Shown: positions 34,602 to 43,763, counted from the stretch's first letter. The stretch: 64,000 bases of DNA from UBA5078 sp040384465 (GCA_040384465.1 JAZKJF010000015.1:73487-137486); one strand, 5' to 3'. The notes: a model not told the origin generated them from the letters alone. Numbers and translations: made by a program.

Positions 34602-36776
34602 ATGGCATTGAAAGTCCGCAAGTCGATCTTATCCGCTTCTATCCTGCTGGCTTTGGCGGGGTTCTCCACATCCTCACAAGCACAGGACGCAACCTCTGAT
34701 TCTACGGTTCGTTACCCCTCTGAATACTTCCAGGAATGGGCACCCACGACGGCACAGGATATGTTGAGTCGTATCCCGGGTGTGAATGCTGGTGGTGGCG
34801 GAGGAGGCCCTGGCGGCCCCGGGGGTGGTGGTGGAGGTTTTGGCGGTGGTGGCGGCGGGCGCGGACTGGGTGCCGGTGGCGGCGACCAGATTCTGATCGA
34901 TGGCAAGCGCATGGCAGGCAAAGGCAATCAGGCCAGTAGCCAGCTTTCCCGGATCAGCGCCTCTCAGGTCGCCTATATCGAGATTATTCGTGGCACATCC
35001 GGCGAGCTGGATGTGCGCGGCAGCAGCCAAGTGATCAACGTCGTGCTGCTCGAAGCACTGGATACCACCAGCATTTCGTACCAGATCAACGCCGATCGCT
35101 ATCCTGATCATCATGTCGAACCGGGAGGCTCAGTCGCTTACAGCGGCTCTTACAGTGCCTTGAGCTTTCTGTTCAGCGCTCAGGCCGAACCCCGTTATGA
35201 CCACTACGTCAGCAAGGAAACCAGTCGTCTGGGCGACTGGTCCTTCAACGATGAGGTGCGTGAAGACCGTATCCGCGATGTGACCAGCTACTCTTACACA
35301 ACGAACCTCGGTTACGACATCAGTGAGAAGAGCAGCGTGCGTTTGAATGGTCTCTACGGCCTGAACGACGGCCCTACCGATGTCATGCGTTACACCACCA
35401 ACCTGCGCGTCAGCCCGAACACCGTCGGCGTTGAGCGTGAGGATATCCCGAGTGATCGTGACAACTGGGAGGTCGGCGGCGACTACGAATACAATTTCGA
35501 TAATGGCCACCGCTTCAAGGTGCTTTTTATCAGCAACCAGAACAACGAGCTGACCGTGCGTGAGCGCTACGACGTGTTCGCCAATGGAACGGAGTCCAAG
35601 GACTTGTATCTGGCGACTGACAGCACCACGGAAGAGCGCATTGTGCGCAGCTCCTACACCATGGGGCTGGTCAGCGGGCAGGATATCGAGTTCGGCGTCG
35701 AACGTGCTCAGACTACGCTGGATTCCAGTCTGCGCCTGGGGTCAGCAACAGCGGGAACGCCGTCTGCTGCTTACGGCGGGCTGGTTCCGCAGACAGTCTC
35801 CAATGCGAATTCAGTCGTGGAAGAGGTGCGCGTCGAACCTTTCGTGGTACACAACTGGCAAATCAGTCCGCGCATGTCGCTGGAGAGCACTCTGCTCTAC
35901 GAAATGTCCGAGATTACCCAGACAGGCGACATCTACAATCAACGTGATTTCAGCTTCGTCAAACCCAAAGTCGACTTGCGCTACGACGTGACCCCGACTT
36001 TCCAGATCACCTGGAATGCCGAGAAATCTGTGCGTCAACTGAGCTTCAGCGACTTCACCGCCGCCAGCGATAATCAGGATAACGATGCCGCGACACAGGC
36101 CGGTAACGCCAACCTGACGCAGGAGCAAGTGCTGAAGACCGAGCTGGGTTTCGAATACCGCCTGCCCGACGACATCGGCGTGATTCAGGGCGACATGAAC
36201 TGGGCGAAACATCTGGATCTGATCGAGCGTATCGATGTATCGCCGTCGCCAACCAATCTGCAATCTGCCAATGGCAACATCGGTGACGGCATCACTTACG
36301 GCATGAACCTCAACGCCAGCATTCGCATGAAGATGATCAACATGCCGAACCTCCTGGTGACCTCCCAGTTTGTCGTGCAGGACTCCGAGGTCAAAGACCC
36401 GTTCCTGGGTTTCGACCGTCGCTTCACGCAGCAGGACCGGGGCCGCTTCCAATTGGGTTTCCGTCATGACATCCCCAGTCTGCGTTTGAACTATGGCCTC
36501 AACTGGAATAACCGTTTCGACGGTAACCGCAAGCGTTATGACATTGATGATGTGGAGCTGACTGCGGGTGACCCCAACGTGCAAGCCTTCGTGGAAGTAG
36601 TTGCCTTCAACGGCATCACTTTCCGTCTGGATGCCCGCAACATCACCAACAACCTCCAGTGTCGTGAGAGACATCGCTATCTTGGTCCTATCACAAATGG
36701 CATCATAGAAGAGTACGAGGATCAGTGTGGTGGCGGTGGTCGCGTCATGGCACTGAAGGTCAACGGTACCTTCTAG
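34602..36776 (+). CDS. TonB-dependent outer-membrane receptor (paralogue 2, Gly-rich plug insert)
   Basis: This 724-residue receptor has a signal peptide (cleavage near SSQAQ, residue 28). The plug contains AQDMLSRIPGVN, a Gly/Pro run of roughly 35 residues (about 65-98), then GGGDQILIDGKRMAG and VAYIEIIRGTSG. The barrel parallels the receptor at 28232 almost segment by segment, and the final residues are NGTF, ending in Phe. The Gly-rich run replaces the short GGGNSRGLGAG of its paralogue. A Fur-like site lies upstream, so an iron-related substrate is possible but unproven. The MscS-family gene follows after 18 bases. Confidence 0.9.
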   Translation: MALKVRKSILSASILLALAGFSTSSQAQDATSDSTVRYPSEYFQEWAPTTAQDMLSRIPGVNAGGGGGGPGGPGGGGGGFGGGGGGRGLGAGGGDQILIDGKRMAGKGNQASSQLSRISASQVAYIEIIRGTSGELDVRGSSQVINVVLLEALDTTSISYQINADRYPDHHVEPGGSVAYSGSYSALSFLFSAQAEPRYDHYVSKETSRLGDWSFNDEVREDRIRDVTSYSYTTNLGYDISEKSSVRLNGLYGLNDGPTDVMRYTTNLRVSPNTVGVEREDIPSDRDNWEVGGDYEYNFDNGHRFKVLFISNQNNELTVRERYDVFANGTESKDLYLATDSTTEERIVRSSYTMGLVSGQDIEFGVERAQTTLDSSLRLGSATAGTPSAAYGGLVPQTVSNANSVVEEVRVEPFVVHNWQISPRMSLESTLLYEMSEITQTGDIYNQRDFSFVKPKVDLRYDVTPTFQITWNAEKSVRQLSFSDFTAASDNQDNDAATQAGNANLTQEQVLKTELGFEYRLPDDIGVIQGDMNWAKHLDLIERIDVSPSPTNLQSANGNIGDGITYGMNLNASIRMKMINMPNLLVTSQFVVQDSEVKDPFLGFDRRFTQQDRGRFQLGFRHDIPSLRLNYGLNWNNRFDGNRKRYDIDDVELTAGDPNVQAFVEVVAFNGITFRLDARNITNNLQCRERHRYLGPITNGIIEEYEDQCGGGGRVMALKVNGTF

Positions 36777-36794
36777 TCATTGCCAGGTAACACA

Positions 36795-38030
36795 ATGCAA
36801 GCGCAATACGATGCGGCTCGGGAATGGCTGGAAAGCTATCCCGAGCTTTATACCTTCCTGAGTGTATTCCTGCTGTTAGTGGCCGCCTGGCTGGCTAACT
36901 GGATCGTCAAACGTGTGCTGGTGCGCGGGCTCTACAGCGCTCTGCGCGCCACGCCGATGGGCGAAGATTCCGCGTTGTTTGACTCCCGCATCATCGCTCG
37001 CCTCGCCAATATTGTTCCCTCCGTAATCATTTCGCTGGGCATCGGTTTCATCGCGGGTCTGCCGGAAGAGCTGGTCACGGTGGTGCGCAATGTCTGCCAG
37101 AGTGTCATCACGCTGGTGGTGGCGATGGCGCTCAGCGGTGTGCTTTCGCTGATCGAGACTCTCTACGAGCGCAGGCCCAAGGCACGCATCAAGCCGATCA
37201 AGGGCTACGTGCAGGTCACCAAAATTGTGGTGTACCTGATTGCGCTGATTCTGGTGATCGCCGCGCTGCTGGACCGCTCGCCGCTGATTCTGCTGTCGGG
37301 CCTCGGTGCCATGGCGGCTGTGCTGATTCTGATTTTTCAGGACACTTTGCTGTCGCTGGTGGCCAGCGTGCAGATATCCTCCAACGACATTGTGCGGGTG
37401 GGGGATTGGGTAGAGATGCCCCAGCTCAATGCCGATGGTGACGTCATTGATATTGCGCTGCACACCGTCAAGGTGCAGAACTTCGACAAGACCATCACCA
37501 ATATTCCCACCAAGCGTTTCATCACCGACTCCTTTAAGAACTGGCGCGGCATGCGTGATGCGGGCGGGCGTCGTATCAAGCGTCATCTGCTGCTCGACCA
37601 GAACAGCATCCATTTTCTGGACGTCGACGAACTGCAGCATCTGTACCGCTTCAGCCTGCTGCAGGATTATCTGCAGGGCAAAGAAGCGGAGATCGCCGAG
37701 TGGAACAGCAATCTGCCCGAACGCGGCAGAGATCCCGTGAATACCCGGCGCATCACCAACATCGGCACTTTCCGGGCTTATGTCGACTGCTATCTGCGCA
37801 AGCACCGGGGCGTGCGACTGGATCTGCACCTGCTGGTGCGCCAGCTGGAACCGACCTCGGACGGCTTGCCACTGGAAGTCTATTGCTTTACCAATACGAC
37901 GGTATGGCCGGAGTACGAACGTATCCAGTCCGATATCTTCGATCACCTGCTGGCGATTCTTCCCGAGTTCGGCCTGCGGGTGTTCCAGCATCCAAGTGGT
38001 GCCGATATGCGCGAGAGCAAAATAGCATGA
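36795..38030 (+). CDS. ybdG: MscS-family mechanosensitive channel, YbdG type
   Basis: The 411-residue protein has about five membrane segments in its first 190 residues and the MscS beta domain around GDWVEMPQLNADGDVIDI and TVKVQNFDKTITNIPTKRFI, which is characteristic of the YbdG/MscM subgroup rather than MscS proper. The C-terminal domain contains VYCFTNTTVWPEYERIQSDIFDHL. Known relatives gate under hypo-osmotic shock or sense osmotic stress. AGGTAA precedes the ATG at 36795 by six bases; an in-frame TTG at 36780 is less likely. The stop overlaps the transaldolase start by four bases (ATGA). Confidence 0.9.
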   Translation: MQAQYDAAREWLESYPELYTFLSVFLLLVAAWLANWIVKRVLVRGLYSALRATPMGEDSALFDSRIIARLANIVPSVIISLGIGFIAGLPEELVTVVRNVCQSVITLVVAMALSGVLSLIETLYERRPKARIKPIKGYVQVTKIVVYLIALILVIAALLDRSPLILLSGLGAMAAVLILIFQDTLLSLVASVQISSNDIVRVGDWVEMPQLNADGDVIDIALHTVKVQNFDKTITNIPTKRFITDSFKNWRGMRDAGGRRIKRHLLLDQNSIHFLDVDELQHLYRFSLLQDYLQGKEAEIAEWNSNLPERGRDPVNTRRITNIGTFRAYVDCYLRKHRGVRLDLHLLVRQLEPTSDGLPLEVYCFTNTTVWPEYERIQSDIFDHLLAILPEFGLRVFQHPSGADMRESKIA

Positions 38031-39115
38031 CAACAGCGGCAATCAGGCAGGCGACAGAAGGCGGACAAAGTCTGTGGCTCGACAACATCACGCGTGACTT
38101 GCTGGACAGCGGCACGCTGGCGCGTTACATCCGCGAACTTTCGGTCACCGGCCTGACCTCCAACCCGAGCATCTTCGACGCCGCCATCGGCAGTGGCACC
38201 TCTTACGATACCGCCATCCGTGCCAAGTGTGCGCAGGGCAAGTCTGGTGAAGCCCTGTTTACAGAGCTGGCGCTGGAAGACCTGCGGCGTGCCGCCGATC
38301 TGTTTGCGCCCGTGTTCACGGCGACGCAGGGCCGGGATGGCTGGGTGTCGATGGAGATATCGCCGTTGCTGGCCAGTGACACGCAGGGCAGTCTTGCCGC
38401 CGCGCAGCAGATTCACGCGCAGGCCGCCCGTCCCAATCTGTTTGTAAAGATTCCTGGCACTCCCGAGAGCCTGCCCGCTATCGAGGAAGCAATCTTCGCG
38501 GGTGTGCCCGTCAACGTCACCTTGCTGTTTTCCTGCGCGCACTATTGCGCGGCGTTGGAGGCGTATCTGCGCGGCATCGAACGCCGTGTGCAGGCGGGGC
38601 TGGATGCAAAGGTGGCATCGGTGGCGTCTGTGTTTGTGAGTCGCTGGGATGCGGCGGTGAAAGACAAGGTGCCGCCAGAACTCCACAATCGTCTTGGGCT
38701 GGCGGTGTGTGCAGAGGTTTACGCGGCGGAGCAGGCCATGCTGAAGTCACCACGCTGGCAGGCGTTGAAGGCAGCGGGAGCACGACCGCAGCGCCTGTTG
38801 TGGGCGAGCACGGGGACCAAAGATCCGGCAGCTTCCGACACGCTGTATGTGGATGCGTTGGTGGCCCCCGATTCGATCAATACCTTGCCGGAGAAAACGC
38901 TGCTGGCGTTTGCCGATCACGGCCATGTCACGGGTGTGATGCACGCCGATGTTGTGGCGGCACAAGCGACTATCGCCTTGTTTGAGCGTGAGGGGATCAA
39001 CATCGAGGCGCTGGCTCTGCAGTTGCAAAGTGACGGTGCCGAAGCTTTCGTAAAGTCCTGGCGACAATTGCTGCAGCGCATCGCGGACAAGAGTGCTGGG
39101 CTGGCGGCGCAGTAG
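38027..39115 (+). CDS. tal: Transaldolase
   Basis: Transaldolase moves a dihydroxyacetone unit between sedoheptulose-7-phosphate and glyceraldehyde-3-phosphate in the pentose phosphate pathway. The motifs SVTGLTSNPSIFDAA and NLFVKIPGTPE (probable Schiff-base Lys) are visible, as are VNVTLLFS, SVASVFVSRWD and LLWASTGTKDP. The 362-residue length and these motifs fit the longer subfamily found in actinobacteria and cyanobacteria rather than E. coli TalB. It overlaps the MscS gene by four bases. Coupling to a channel gene is unusual and its meaning is unknown. Confidence 0.9.
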   Translation: MTTAAIRQATEGGQSLWLDNITRDLLDSGTLARYIRELSVTGLTSNPSIFDAAIGSGTSYDTAIRAKCAQGKSGEALFTELALEDLRRAADLFAPVFTATQGRDGWVSMEISPLLASDTQGSLAAAQQIHAQAARPNLFVKIPGTPESLPAIEEAIFAGVPVNVTLLFSCAHYCAALEAYLRGIERRVQAGLDAKVASVASVFVSRWDAAVKDKVPPELHNRLGLAVCAEVYAAEQAMLKSPRWQALKAAGARPQRLLWASTGTKDPAASDTLYVDALVAPDSINTLPEKTLLAFADHGHVTGVMHADVVAAQATIALFEREGINIEALALQLQSDGAEAFVKSWRQLLQRIADKSAGLAAQ

Positions 39116-39139
39116 GCCGCCAGCGTATTTTCGGGCTTT

Positions 39140-39556
39140 CTACTCTTCTCTGATCTTGCCTTCGAGATACAACCACTTGCCGTTCACGCGCAGGAAGGCC
39201 GAGTGTTCGTGGTGCACATGCTCCTTGCCATCTTCATCGCGAAAACGCGCTTTGAATTCCACTCTGCCGCGATCACCTTTCTGCTCGTCATCAAGCACTG
39301 TCAGTCCCACCCAGGGTATATCTGCCACGTTGAGATCTTCGGCCATCACCATGCCAACGGTGTTGGGATGCCACGTTGCATACAGATAATCCCCGTACCC
39401 GCCGAGCGCGAAGGCACTGTAGCGTGAACGCATCAGTTGTTTGACGGTGCGTGGCGTTTCCTTCTCTGTGAGGAAGGGTTCGCAGCAGCGCAGGAAAGGT
39501 TTGCCGCTGTCGCAGGGGCAGGGTTTTGTCGAAGCAGTTGCGGATGTTAGTGGCAT
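39140..39556 (-). CDS. ychJ: YchJ-family SEC-C motif protein (UPF0225)
   Basis: The 138-residue protein starts with a SEC-C zinc motif, CPCDSGKPFLRCC (Cys pattern C-P-C...C-C), followed by the YchJ core: RTVKQLMRSRYSAFALG, YLYATWHP and FKARFRDEDG. An NTF2-like fold is expected. The function of YchJ proteins is not established. The start at 39556 has GAGAAG upstream. It lies 40 bp downstream of pcp on the same strand and converges with tal. Confidence 0.88.
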   Translation of the reverse strand: MPLTSATASTKPCPCDSGKPFLRCCEPFLTEKETPRTVKQLMRSRYSAFALGGYGDYLYATWHPNTVGMVMAEDLNVADIPWVGLTVLDDEQKGDRGRVEFKARFRDEDGKEHVHHEHSAFLRVNGKWLYLEGKIREE

Positions 39557-39596
39557 TGACACTTCTCGGAAAGAATCACTCGGATGAATTGTTGTT

Positions 39597-40214
39597 TTAA
39601 CTGGGCAGTGCCAGCACGCAGGTGAGCAACACGCTGGCAAATTCCAGCAGCAGTGCCTCGTCGCACTCACGCCGCTGCCCCCGAAATTCCAGCGCTGTTC
39701 CGAACGGCGGTACATGCACAAACAGGACGATGTCCAGCGTCGCTTGCGCGGCGCGCAGGCCCTCCAGTGTATACAGCAATTCCTCGCACAGGAAGGCACC
39801 GGCATCCGTTGATACACGCACGGGGATTCCCTCTGCCGCCAGTGCATCACTCAGTGCTGCGCAGGCAGCACTCGCGGTGCGACAGGCAGGGCCGTCCGGC
39901 TCGATGACACTCCCCTCGGGAAATTTGCCATCGTTGTCGGCGCGTTCACGGCGTGTGTTATTGGCCAGAGATTCCAGTTTGAATATTCCCGCTTCACCTT
40001 CGCCCATGCCGATGATGATCTGTGGTTGCCACTCGGCAACGACGGGAGCGAGCACGCGACGTGGTGCGCCCCAGCACACGGGAATCAATGCGGCGCGCAA
40101 CTTCACGCCCACGACATGTTGCCGGGCCAGGGCGCTGGTGGCGATCCAGGAGGCGTTGTGCTCGCGACCATCGAAGGGCTCGAAACCGGTCAGCAGAATT
40201 TTGCGTGTGGTCAT
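39597..40214 (-). CDS. pcp: Pyrrolidone-carboxylate peptidase-like protein
   Basis: This C15-family cysteine peptidase removes N-terminal pyroglutamate. The 205-residue protein starts MTTRKILLTGFEPFDGREHN, the family signature. Candidate triad residues are Glu in GEGEAGIFKLE, Cys in DAGAFLCEELLY and His in FVHVPP. The region around the Cys differs from the usual AGTYVCN form but keeps the geometry. It is 41 bp after the lipoprotein gene at 40256 in a four-gene - strand run. Confidence 0.85.
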   Translation of the reverse strand: MTTRKILLTGFEPFDGREHNASWIATSALARQHVVGVKLRAALIPVCWGAPRRVLAPVVAEWQPQIIIGMGEGEAGIFKLESLANNTRRERADNDGKFPEGSVIEPDGPACRTASAACAALSDALAAEGIPVRVSTDAGAFLCEELLYTLEGLRAAQATLDIVLFVHVPPFGTALEFRGQRRECDEALLLEFASVLLTCVLALPS

Positions 40215-40255
40215 GGCGCTCGCTGTTGCCGCACTTGTTGTCACCGATCCTGTTC

Positions 40256-41440
40256 TCACTGCGAAAGCCCCGCCGTTTCCACCTCAAACAGCTCGCGCAG
40301 CAGGACCCGCCACTGTGCGTACTGCTCTTCCACCGGCCCGGTCAGGCCATTGACGTTTTCGCTGAGTTTCAACACGGCAGGCGCAGTCTCGCTGACGAAT
40401 CCCGAGGCGAGCGCGACGAATTCCTGTTCGAAAATTTTCGCCCATTTATAACGATTATAGTTCTGGCTGAGCGCTTCGAAACTGCCGCTGCCACTCAAGG
40501 TGCTCCCGGCAGCGCTCGCAGCACTTTCCTCTTCTTCCACGACCTGATCGTGGGAGTACTGGCGCCAGACATCGTAGGTGGGTTTGAGGTCGTGGTGCAG
40601 AGCATCGTAGTACTCATCAATGGTGTCGATGAAAACATGGTGACGCGCGCGAATCTGGGCCACGTGCTCCAGCAGTGGATCGTTGGTGGCAGGTAGTCGT
40701 TGCAACGTCAACAGGCCCTGTGCATCAGGCTGCAGCAGGGAACCGAAAGCCTCGGGCGAGAGATCACCGGCGTACTTGATCTGCGTGAGCTGCGCCAGGG
40801 CGAGCAGCGCCTGTGCGTCCATGCTCTCCCGCACAGCAAGCAGATCGTTGGCAATCTGTGCGTGCAAGTCCTGAAAGGGATCTTCGAGATTGGTGGTGGT
40901 GCGGTCGCGCAGTGAGGGCACAAAGTCCGGATAGTCGACAACCCCAGCGGTATCCACATAGGTCTTGTTCAACCATTCCTTGCCGCTGCTGTCGGTGGCG
41001 CGCACTAGCAGGCTGAGATTGGCGCCATCGGAACGCAGAATGGTGCCTTGAATCAGCAAGTCCACCGAGGGGTCGGTTTCGGGCAGCACGCGCACGACGC
41101 CCCATTGGTTGGAGGACACCAGCGTGTTGCGCAGCACGACGGGCAGATAGTGTGTCTCGATGCGACGGATCTCGGCGAAGATCGCTGCACCGGCCTGAGT
41201 GAGCTGTGCATCGGTGGCGCGCGTGTCGAAGACCTGCACGCCGATGTTCAGCAGCCGCTCTTCGCTGGGAGTCTGGGTTGCCACATTCAGCTGCACGTCA
41301 CCGACCGGAGGCGGGCCGACGACTTGCGCGGGTTGATTCTGCGCGCAGGCTGTCAAGAGAAGGGACAGCAAGCTCAGCAACAGAAGGCGAGAGATGCTGC
41401 TCGCGCGTGACTGAAGATTGCGGAGTATGGCGAACCTCAT
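40256..41440 (-). CDS. Putative lipoprotein, unknown function, 394 residues
   Basis: The N-terminus has a lipoprotein signal ending LLLTACAQ (lipobox LTAC, Cys near 32). The mature protein has an alpha/beta region (about 50-170: NIGVQVFDTRATD, VLLIQGTI-like strands) and then a helical region rich in Asp/Glu and Gln. I cannot assign a family; the first half resembles periplasmic TolB-N/CsgG-like folds only superficially. The ATG at 41440 overlaps the upstream gene's stop (ATGA), giving a coupled pair with the exported protein at 41437. Confidence 0.8.
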   Translation of the reverse strand: MRFAILRNLQSRASSISRLLLLSLLSLLLTACAQNQPAQVVGPPPVGDVQLNVATQTPSEERLLNIGVQVFDTRATDAQLTQAGAAIFAEIRRIETHYLPVVLRNTLVSSNQWGVVRVLPETDPSVDLLIQGTILRSDGANLSLLVRATDSSGKEWLNKTYVDTAGVVDYPDFVPSLRDRTTTNLEDPFQDLHAQIANDLLAVRESMDAQALLALAQLTQIKYAGDLSPEAFGSLLQPDAQGLLTLQRLPATNDPLLEHVAQIRARHHVFIDTIDEYYDALHHDLKPTYDVWRQYSHDQVVEEEESAASAAGSTLSGSGSFEALSQNYNRYKWAKIFEQEFVALASGFVSETAPAVLKLSENVNGLTGPVEEQYAQWRVLLRELFEVETAGLSQ

Positions 41441-42153
41441 GGCTGTGCATCCGCCGCGCTGCATACCTGTCCTCTGCTCAGTGTCTGCACGCAGTTGAAG
41501 CCATCGGGCGGGGCCTCGTAGCGGTTGAAGAACGTAATCAGATTGAAGGGTGTAGAGTTGCGATCGTAGACGCTGGTGAGCATGCTGATGGTCTGGCCAT
41601 CGGTGTCGAGGCTGAAGCGATGCTCGATGATGACGCCCTCGGCCAGCATGATTTCGAACACCAGTTGCTGGCGATCCCAGCCACAGTATTCAGTACCGTG
41701 CGGGCTGTTGAAGGTGTCGTCGACATTGTTGGCCGTGCTGCAGATCAACGCCGCATCACCCTGGCGCTCGATACGCACTTCGCCACCGGTCTGGGTGATC
41801 CGCATGAGGGTCTGGCGGCTGATGAGTTCGGCTAGCCGCGCATTGGCGATGACGTTCCCGGCCCGGCGTCGCGAGCCGCTCATGTTGTAGCTACCCGCAT
41901 CGCCACCCTGGCGCTGCATGTCCCGGTTGAGCTGGTCGATGGTGCGCTGCAGCTCCGCCTCCCACTTGTCGCTGCGCGAGAAGTCCTTCTCCCAGCTACC
42001 CGCGAAGTTGGGGCGCACCGGGTTGATCGGCCTGCTTGGCTCGTCGGCGGCGAAGCCTCTTGAACCGAGCAGCAATAGCAGCAAGGCAATGCCGATCCGG
42101 AGTGGACTCGCTCTGCGTGTTGCTATCAAGGAAGTGGGCGATCTCAGTGTCAT
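41437..42153 (-). CDS. Exported protein of unknown function, 238 residues
   Basis: A signal peptide (Leu-rich core, cleavage near GFAA, about residue 36) precedes a mature region with NFAGSWEKDFSRSD, reminiscent of small secreted beta-barrel proteins that report a fitted dose or load, but with no family I recognise. Four cysteines (in ICSTAN, EYCGWD, FNCVQ and QVCSA) could form two disulfides. It heads the - strand run with the lipoprotein, pcp and ychJ, and is divergent from the gene at 42360. Confidence 0.78.
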   Translation of the reverse strand: MTLRSPTSLIATRRASPLRIGIALLLLLLGSRGFAADEPSRPINPVRPNFAGSWEKDFSRSDKWEAELQRTIDQLNRDMQRQGGDAGSYNMSGSRRRAGNVIANARLAELISRQTLMRITQTGGEVRIERQGDAALICSTANNVDDTFNSPHGTEYCGWDRQQLVFEIMLAEGVIIEHRFSLDTDGQTISMLTSVYDRNSTPFNLITFFNRYEAPPDGFNCVQTLSRGQVCSAADAQP

Positions 42154-42359
42154 GGTCTCGGCAGGTCAGGGGTTTGAAGACGGTATGCAGCCTTGCGGCG
42201 ATTCTATCCTGTAAGTCAGCCTGCTTCACAGAACTGAATCGCTGGCTTGCTGTTGTGTGGCTGTTCGACTAAACCAGAGCGCGCGCTGCTTCGCCGCAGG
42301 GGAATGTGAATCTTCCCATCCTTGCGACATACTCAGGCTTCCACCATGAGGATCACGCT

Positions 42360-42668
42360 TTGACAAATGAACAATCTGTGACAAGAACACCGGTATCAAC
42401 AACCAAAAAAGTCCGCTTCAGGACAGCGCTGCGCCACCTGTTGCGCTTTCAGCTCAAGCTCGCTCTGGATGCCATCCGGGATGTGTTGATGAGCCCGATC
42501 AGCATCATCTGCTTCCTGCTCGATGTGGTGTTACGACCTGACGAAGCAGACAGTTATCATCGCAAGATGATCAAGTTCGGCAGGAAAACGGACCATCGGA
42601 TCAACCTGTTTGGCGAGCATCGCCGGAAAAGAGAGGCTGCGCAGCCTTCGGAGCAAACTCAATCGTAA
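42360..42668 (+). CDS. Small conserved-looking protein with one hydrophobic helix
   Basis: The function is unknown. The 102-residue product has a basic N-terminal part (KKVRFRTALRHLLRFQ), one hydrophobic helix around LMSPISIICFLLDVVL, and a basic tail (IKFGRKTDHRINLF, HRRKRE). It may associate peripherally with, or anchor in, the inner membrane. TTG at 42360 has GAGGA at 42348-42352 with seven-base spacing and is preferred over GTG at 42306. I have an impression of similar short proteins in other Gammaproteobacteria but cannot confirm it. Confidence 0.65.
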   Translation: MTNEQSVTRTPVSTTKKVRFRTALRHLLRFQLKLALDAIRDVLMSPISIICFLLDVVLRPDEADSYHRKMIKFGRKTDHRINLFGEHRRKREAAQPSEQTQS

Positions 42669-42764
42669 CGAGAAAGTGCTGCACTGATCATGGGACAAAT
42701 GCAATCCGCTCAACGACTCTGATCGTATCAATGAGGCCTATTCAAAATCATGAGGTAAATGCCG

Positions 42765-43157
42765 ATGTCCGCATTGCGGGTCTACTACGACGGGCTGTGC
42801 CCGTTGTGTACCAGGGAAATCAATCACATCAAACGCCTCGACTTGCAGGGTTTGCTGGATATGCAGGACATCAACGCCGAGGGTTTTGAACAACGCTTCC
42901 CGCACATCGATCGGGTACAGGCTGACCGAATCCTGCATGGCGAGCTTCCCGATGGTCGCATTATCCTCGGCCTTGATGTGACCTGCATGGCGTGGTCGCT
43001 GGTAGGCAAGGGACACTGGTTTGCGTTTATGCGCTGGCCATTGATCAAGCCCATCGCCGACAGAATCTACCTGTATTTCGCGCGGCATCGACATCGTATT
43101 TCCGGCTGGTTCGGACGTCCGCCTGTCTGCGACGATCGTTGTCAGACGAAGCTGTGA
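42765..43157 (+). CDS. DCC-family thiol-disulfide protein (DUF393)
   Basis: The 130-residue protein begins SALRVYYDGLCPLCTREINH, the hallmark YDG-C-x-x-C of the DCC/DUF393 family (YuxK-like), a thioredoxin-fold group presumed to act as thiol oxidoreductases. DINAEGFE and GLDVTCMAWSLVGKG also fit. Two ATGs are near: 42759 is three bases from GAGG (42752-42755), while 42765 is nine away, so I use 42765. The substrate is unknown. Confidence 0.87.
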   Translation: MSALRVYYDGLCPLCTREINHIKRLDLQGLLDMQDINAEGFEQRFPHIDRVQADRILHGELPDGRIILGLDVTCMAWSLVGKGHWFAFMRWPLIKPIADRIYLYFARHRHRISGWFGRPPVCDDRCQTKL

Positions 43158-43247
43158 ATCTTATGTCGATGATCACATTTGGGCGGGCGAAAAAATTGCC
43201 TCGTACCCATTCTCTCTTCACGAAGAAAATTTTTAGCGAGCGATACG

Positions 43248-43763
43248 ATGAAAAAATTCCTGAGCCTTTTGGCTGTCCTGATGCTGCCCGCCTGCACCGG
43301 AGGCCCGCCCGGCGGTCTGCAAATTGTTCAGAACTTTGATCTGCAACGCTACCAGGGTGAGTGGTTTGAAATTGCCAGGCTCGATCACCGATTTGAACGC
43401 GGCTTGTCACAGGTCAGCGCCAACTACACTGTTCAGGACGACAACAGTGTGCGGGTGACTAATCGGGGGTTTGATGAAAATTCCCAGGAGTGGGAAGAAG
43501 CCATCGGCCGGGCGAAGTTTGTTGCGGCTCCTGATCAGGGCGCATTGAAGGTCTCGTTCTTTGGCCCTTTCTACGGGGCTTACAACATCGTGGCGCTCGA
43601 TAAGGAAGACTACGAATGGGTGATGGTGACGGGGCCGTCATATGACTATCTGTGGATTCTTGCGCGGCAACCCACGCTTGAGGCGGTGGTGTATAGCAGG
43701 CTGGTTGAGATTGCGGCCAATGCAGGATTTGCGGTGGATGAGCTTATTGTGGTTGAGCAATGA
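43248..43763 (+). CDS. blc: Outer-membrane lipocalin Blc
   Basis: A lipoprotein signal with lipobox LPAC (Cys at 16) is followed by a lipocalin barrel: the first structural motif is NFDLQRYQGEWFEIARLDHRFE, split here as a Gly-x-Trp core (GEW), and a later YDYLWILARQP matches Blc. The 171-residue length is normal. Blc binds fatty acids or lysophospholipids at the outer membrane and is induced by envelope stress in E. coli. It lies 90 bp after the DCC gene on the same strand. Confidence 0.9.
   Translation: MKKFLSLLAVLMLPACTGGPPGGLQIVQNFDLQRYQGEWFEIARLDHRFERGLSQVSANYTVQDDNSVRVTNRGFDENSQEWEEAIGRAKFVAAPDQGALKVSFFGPFYGAYNIVALDKEDYEWVMVTGPSYDYLWILARQPTLEAVVYSRLVEIAANAGFAVDELIVVEQ

Noticed and set aside
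36876..38042. 388-codon - strand ORF opposite the MscS-family gene
   Set aside because: Shadow of ybdG; His/Gln/Asp-rich with no recognisable motif.
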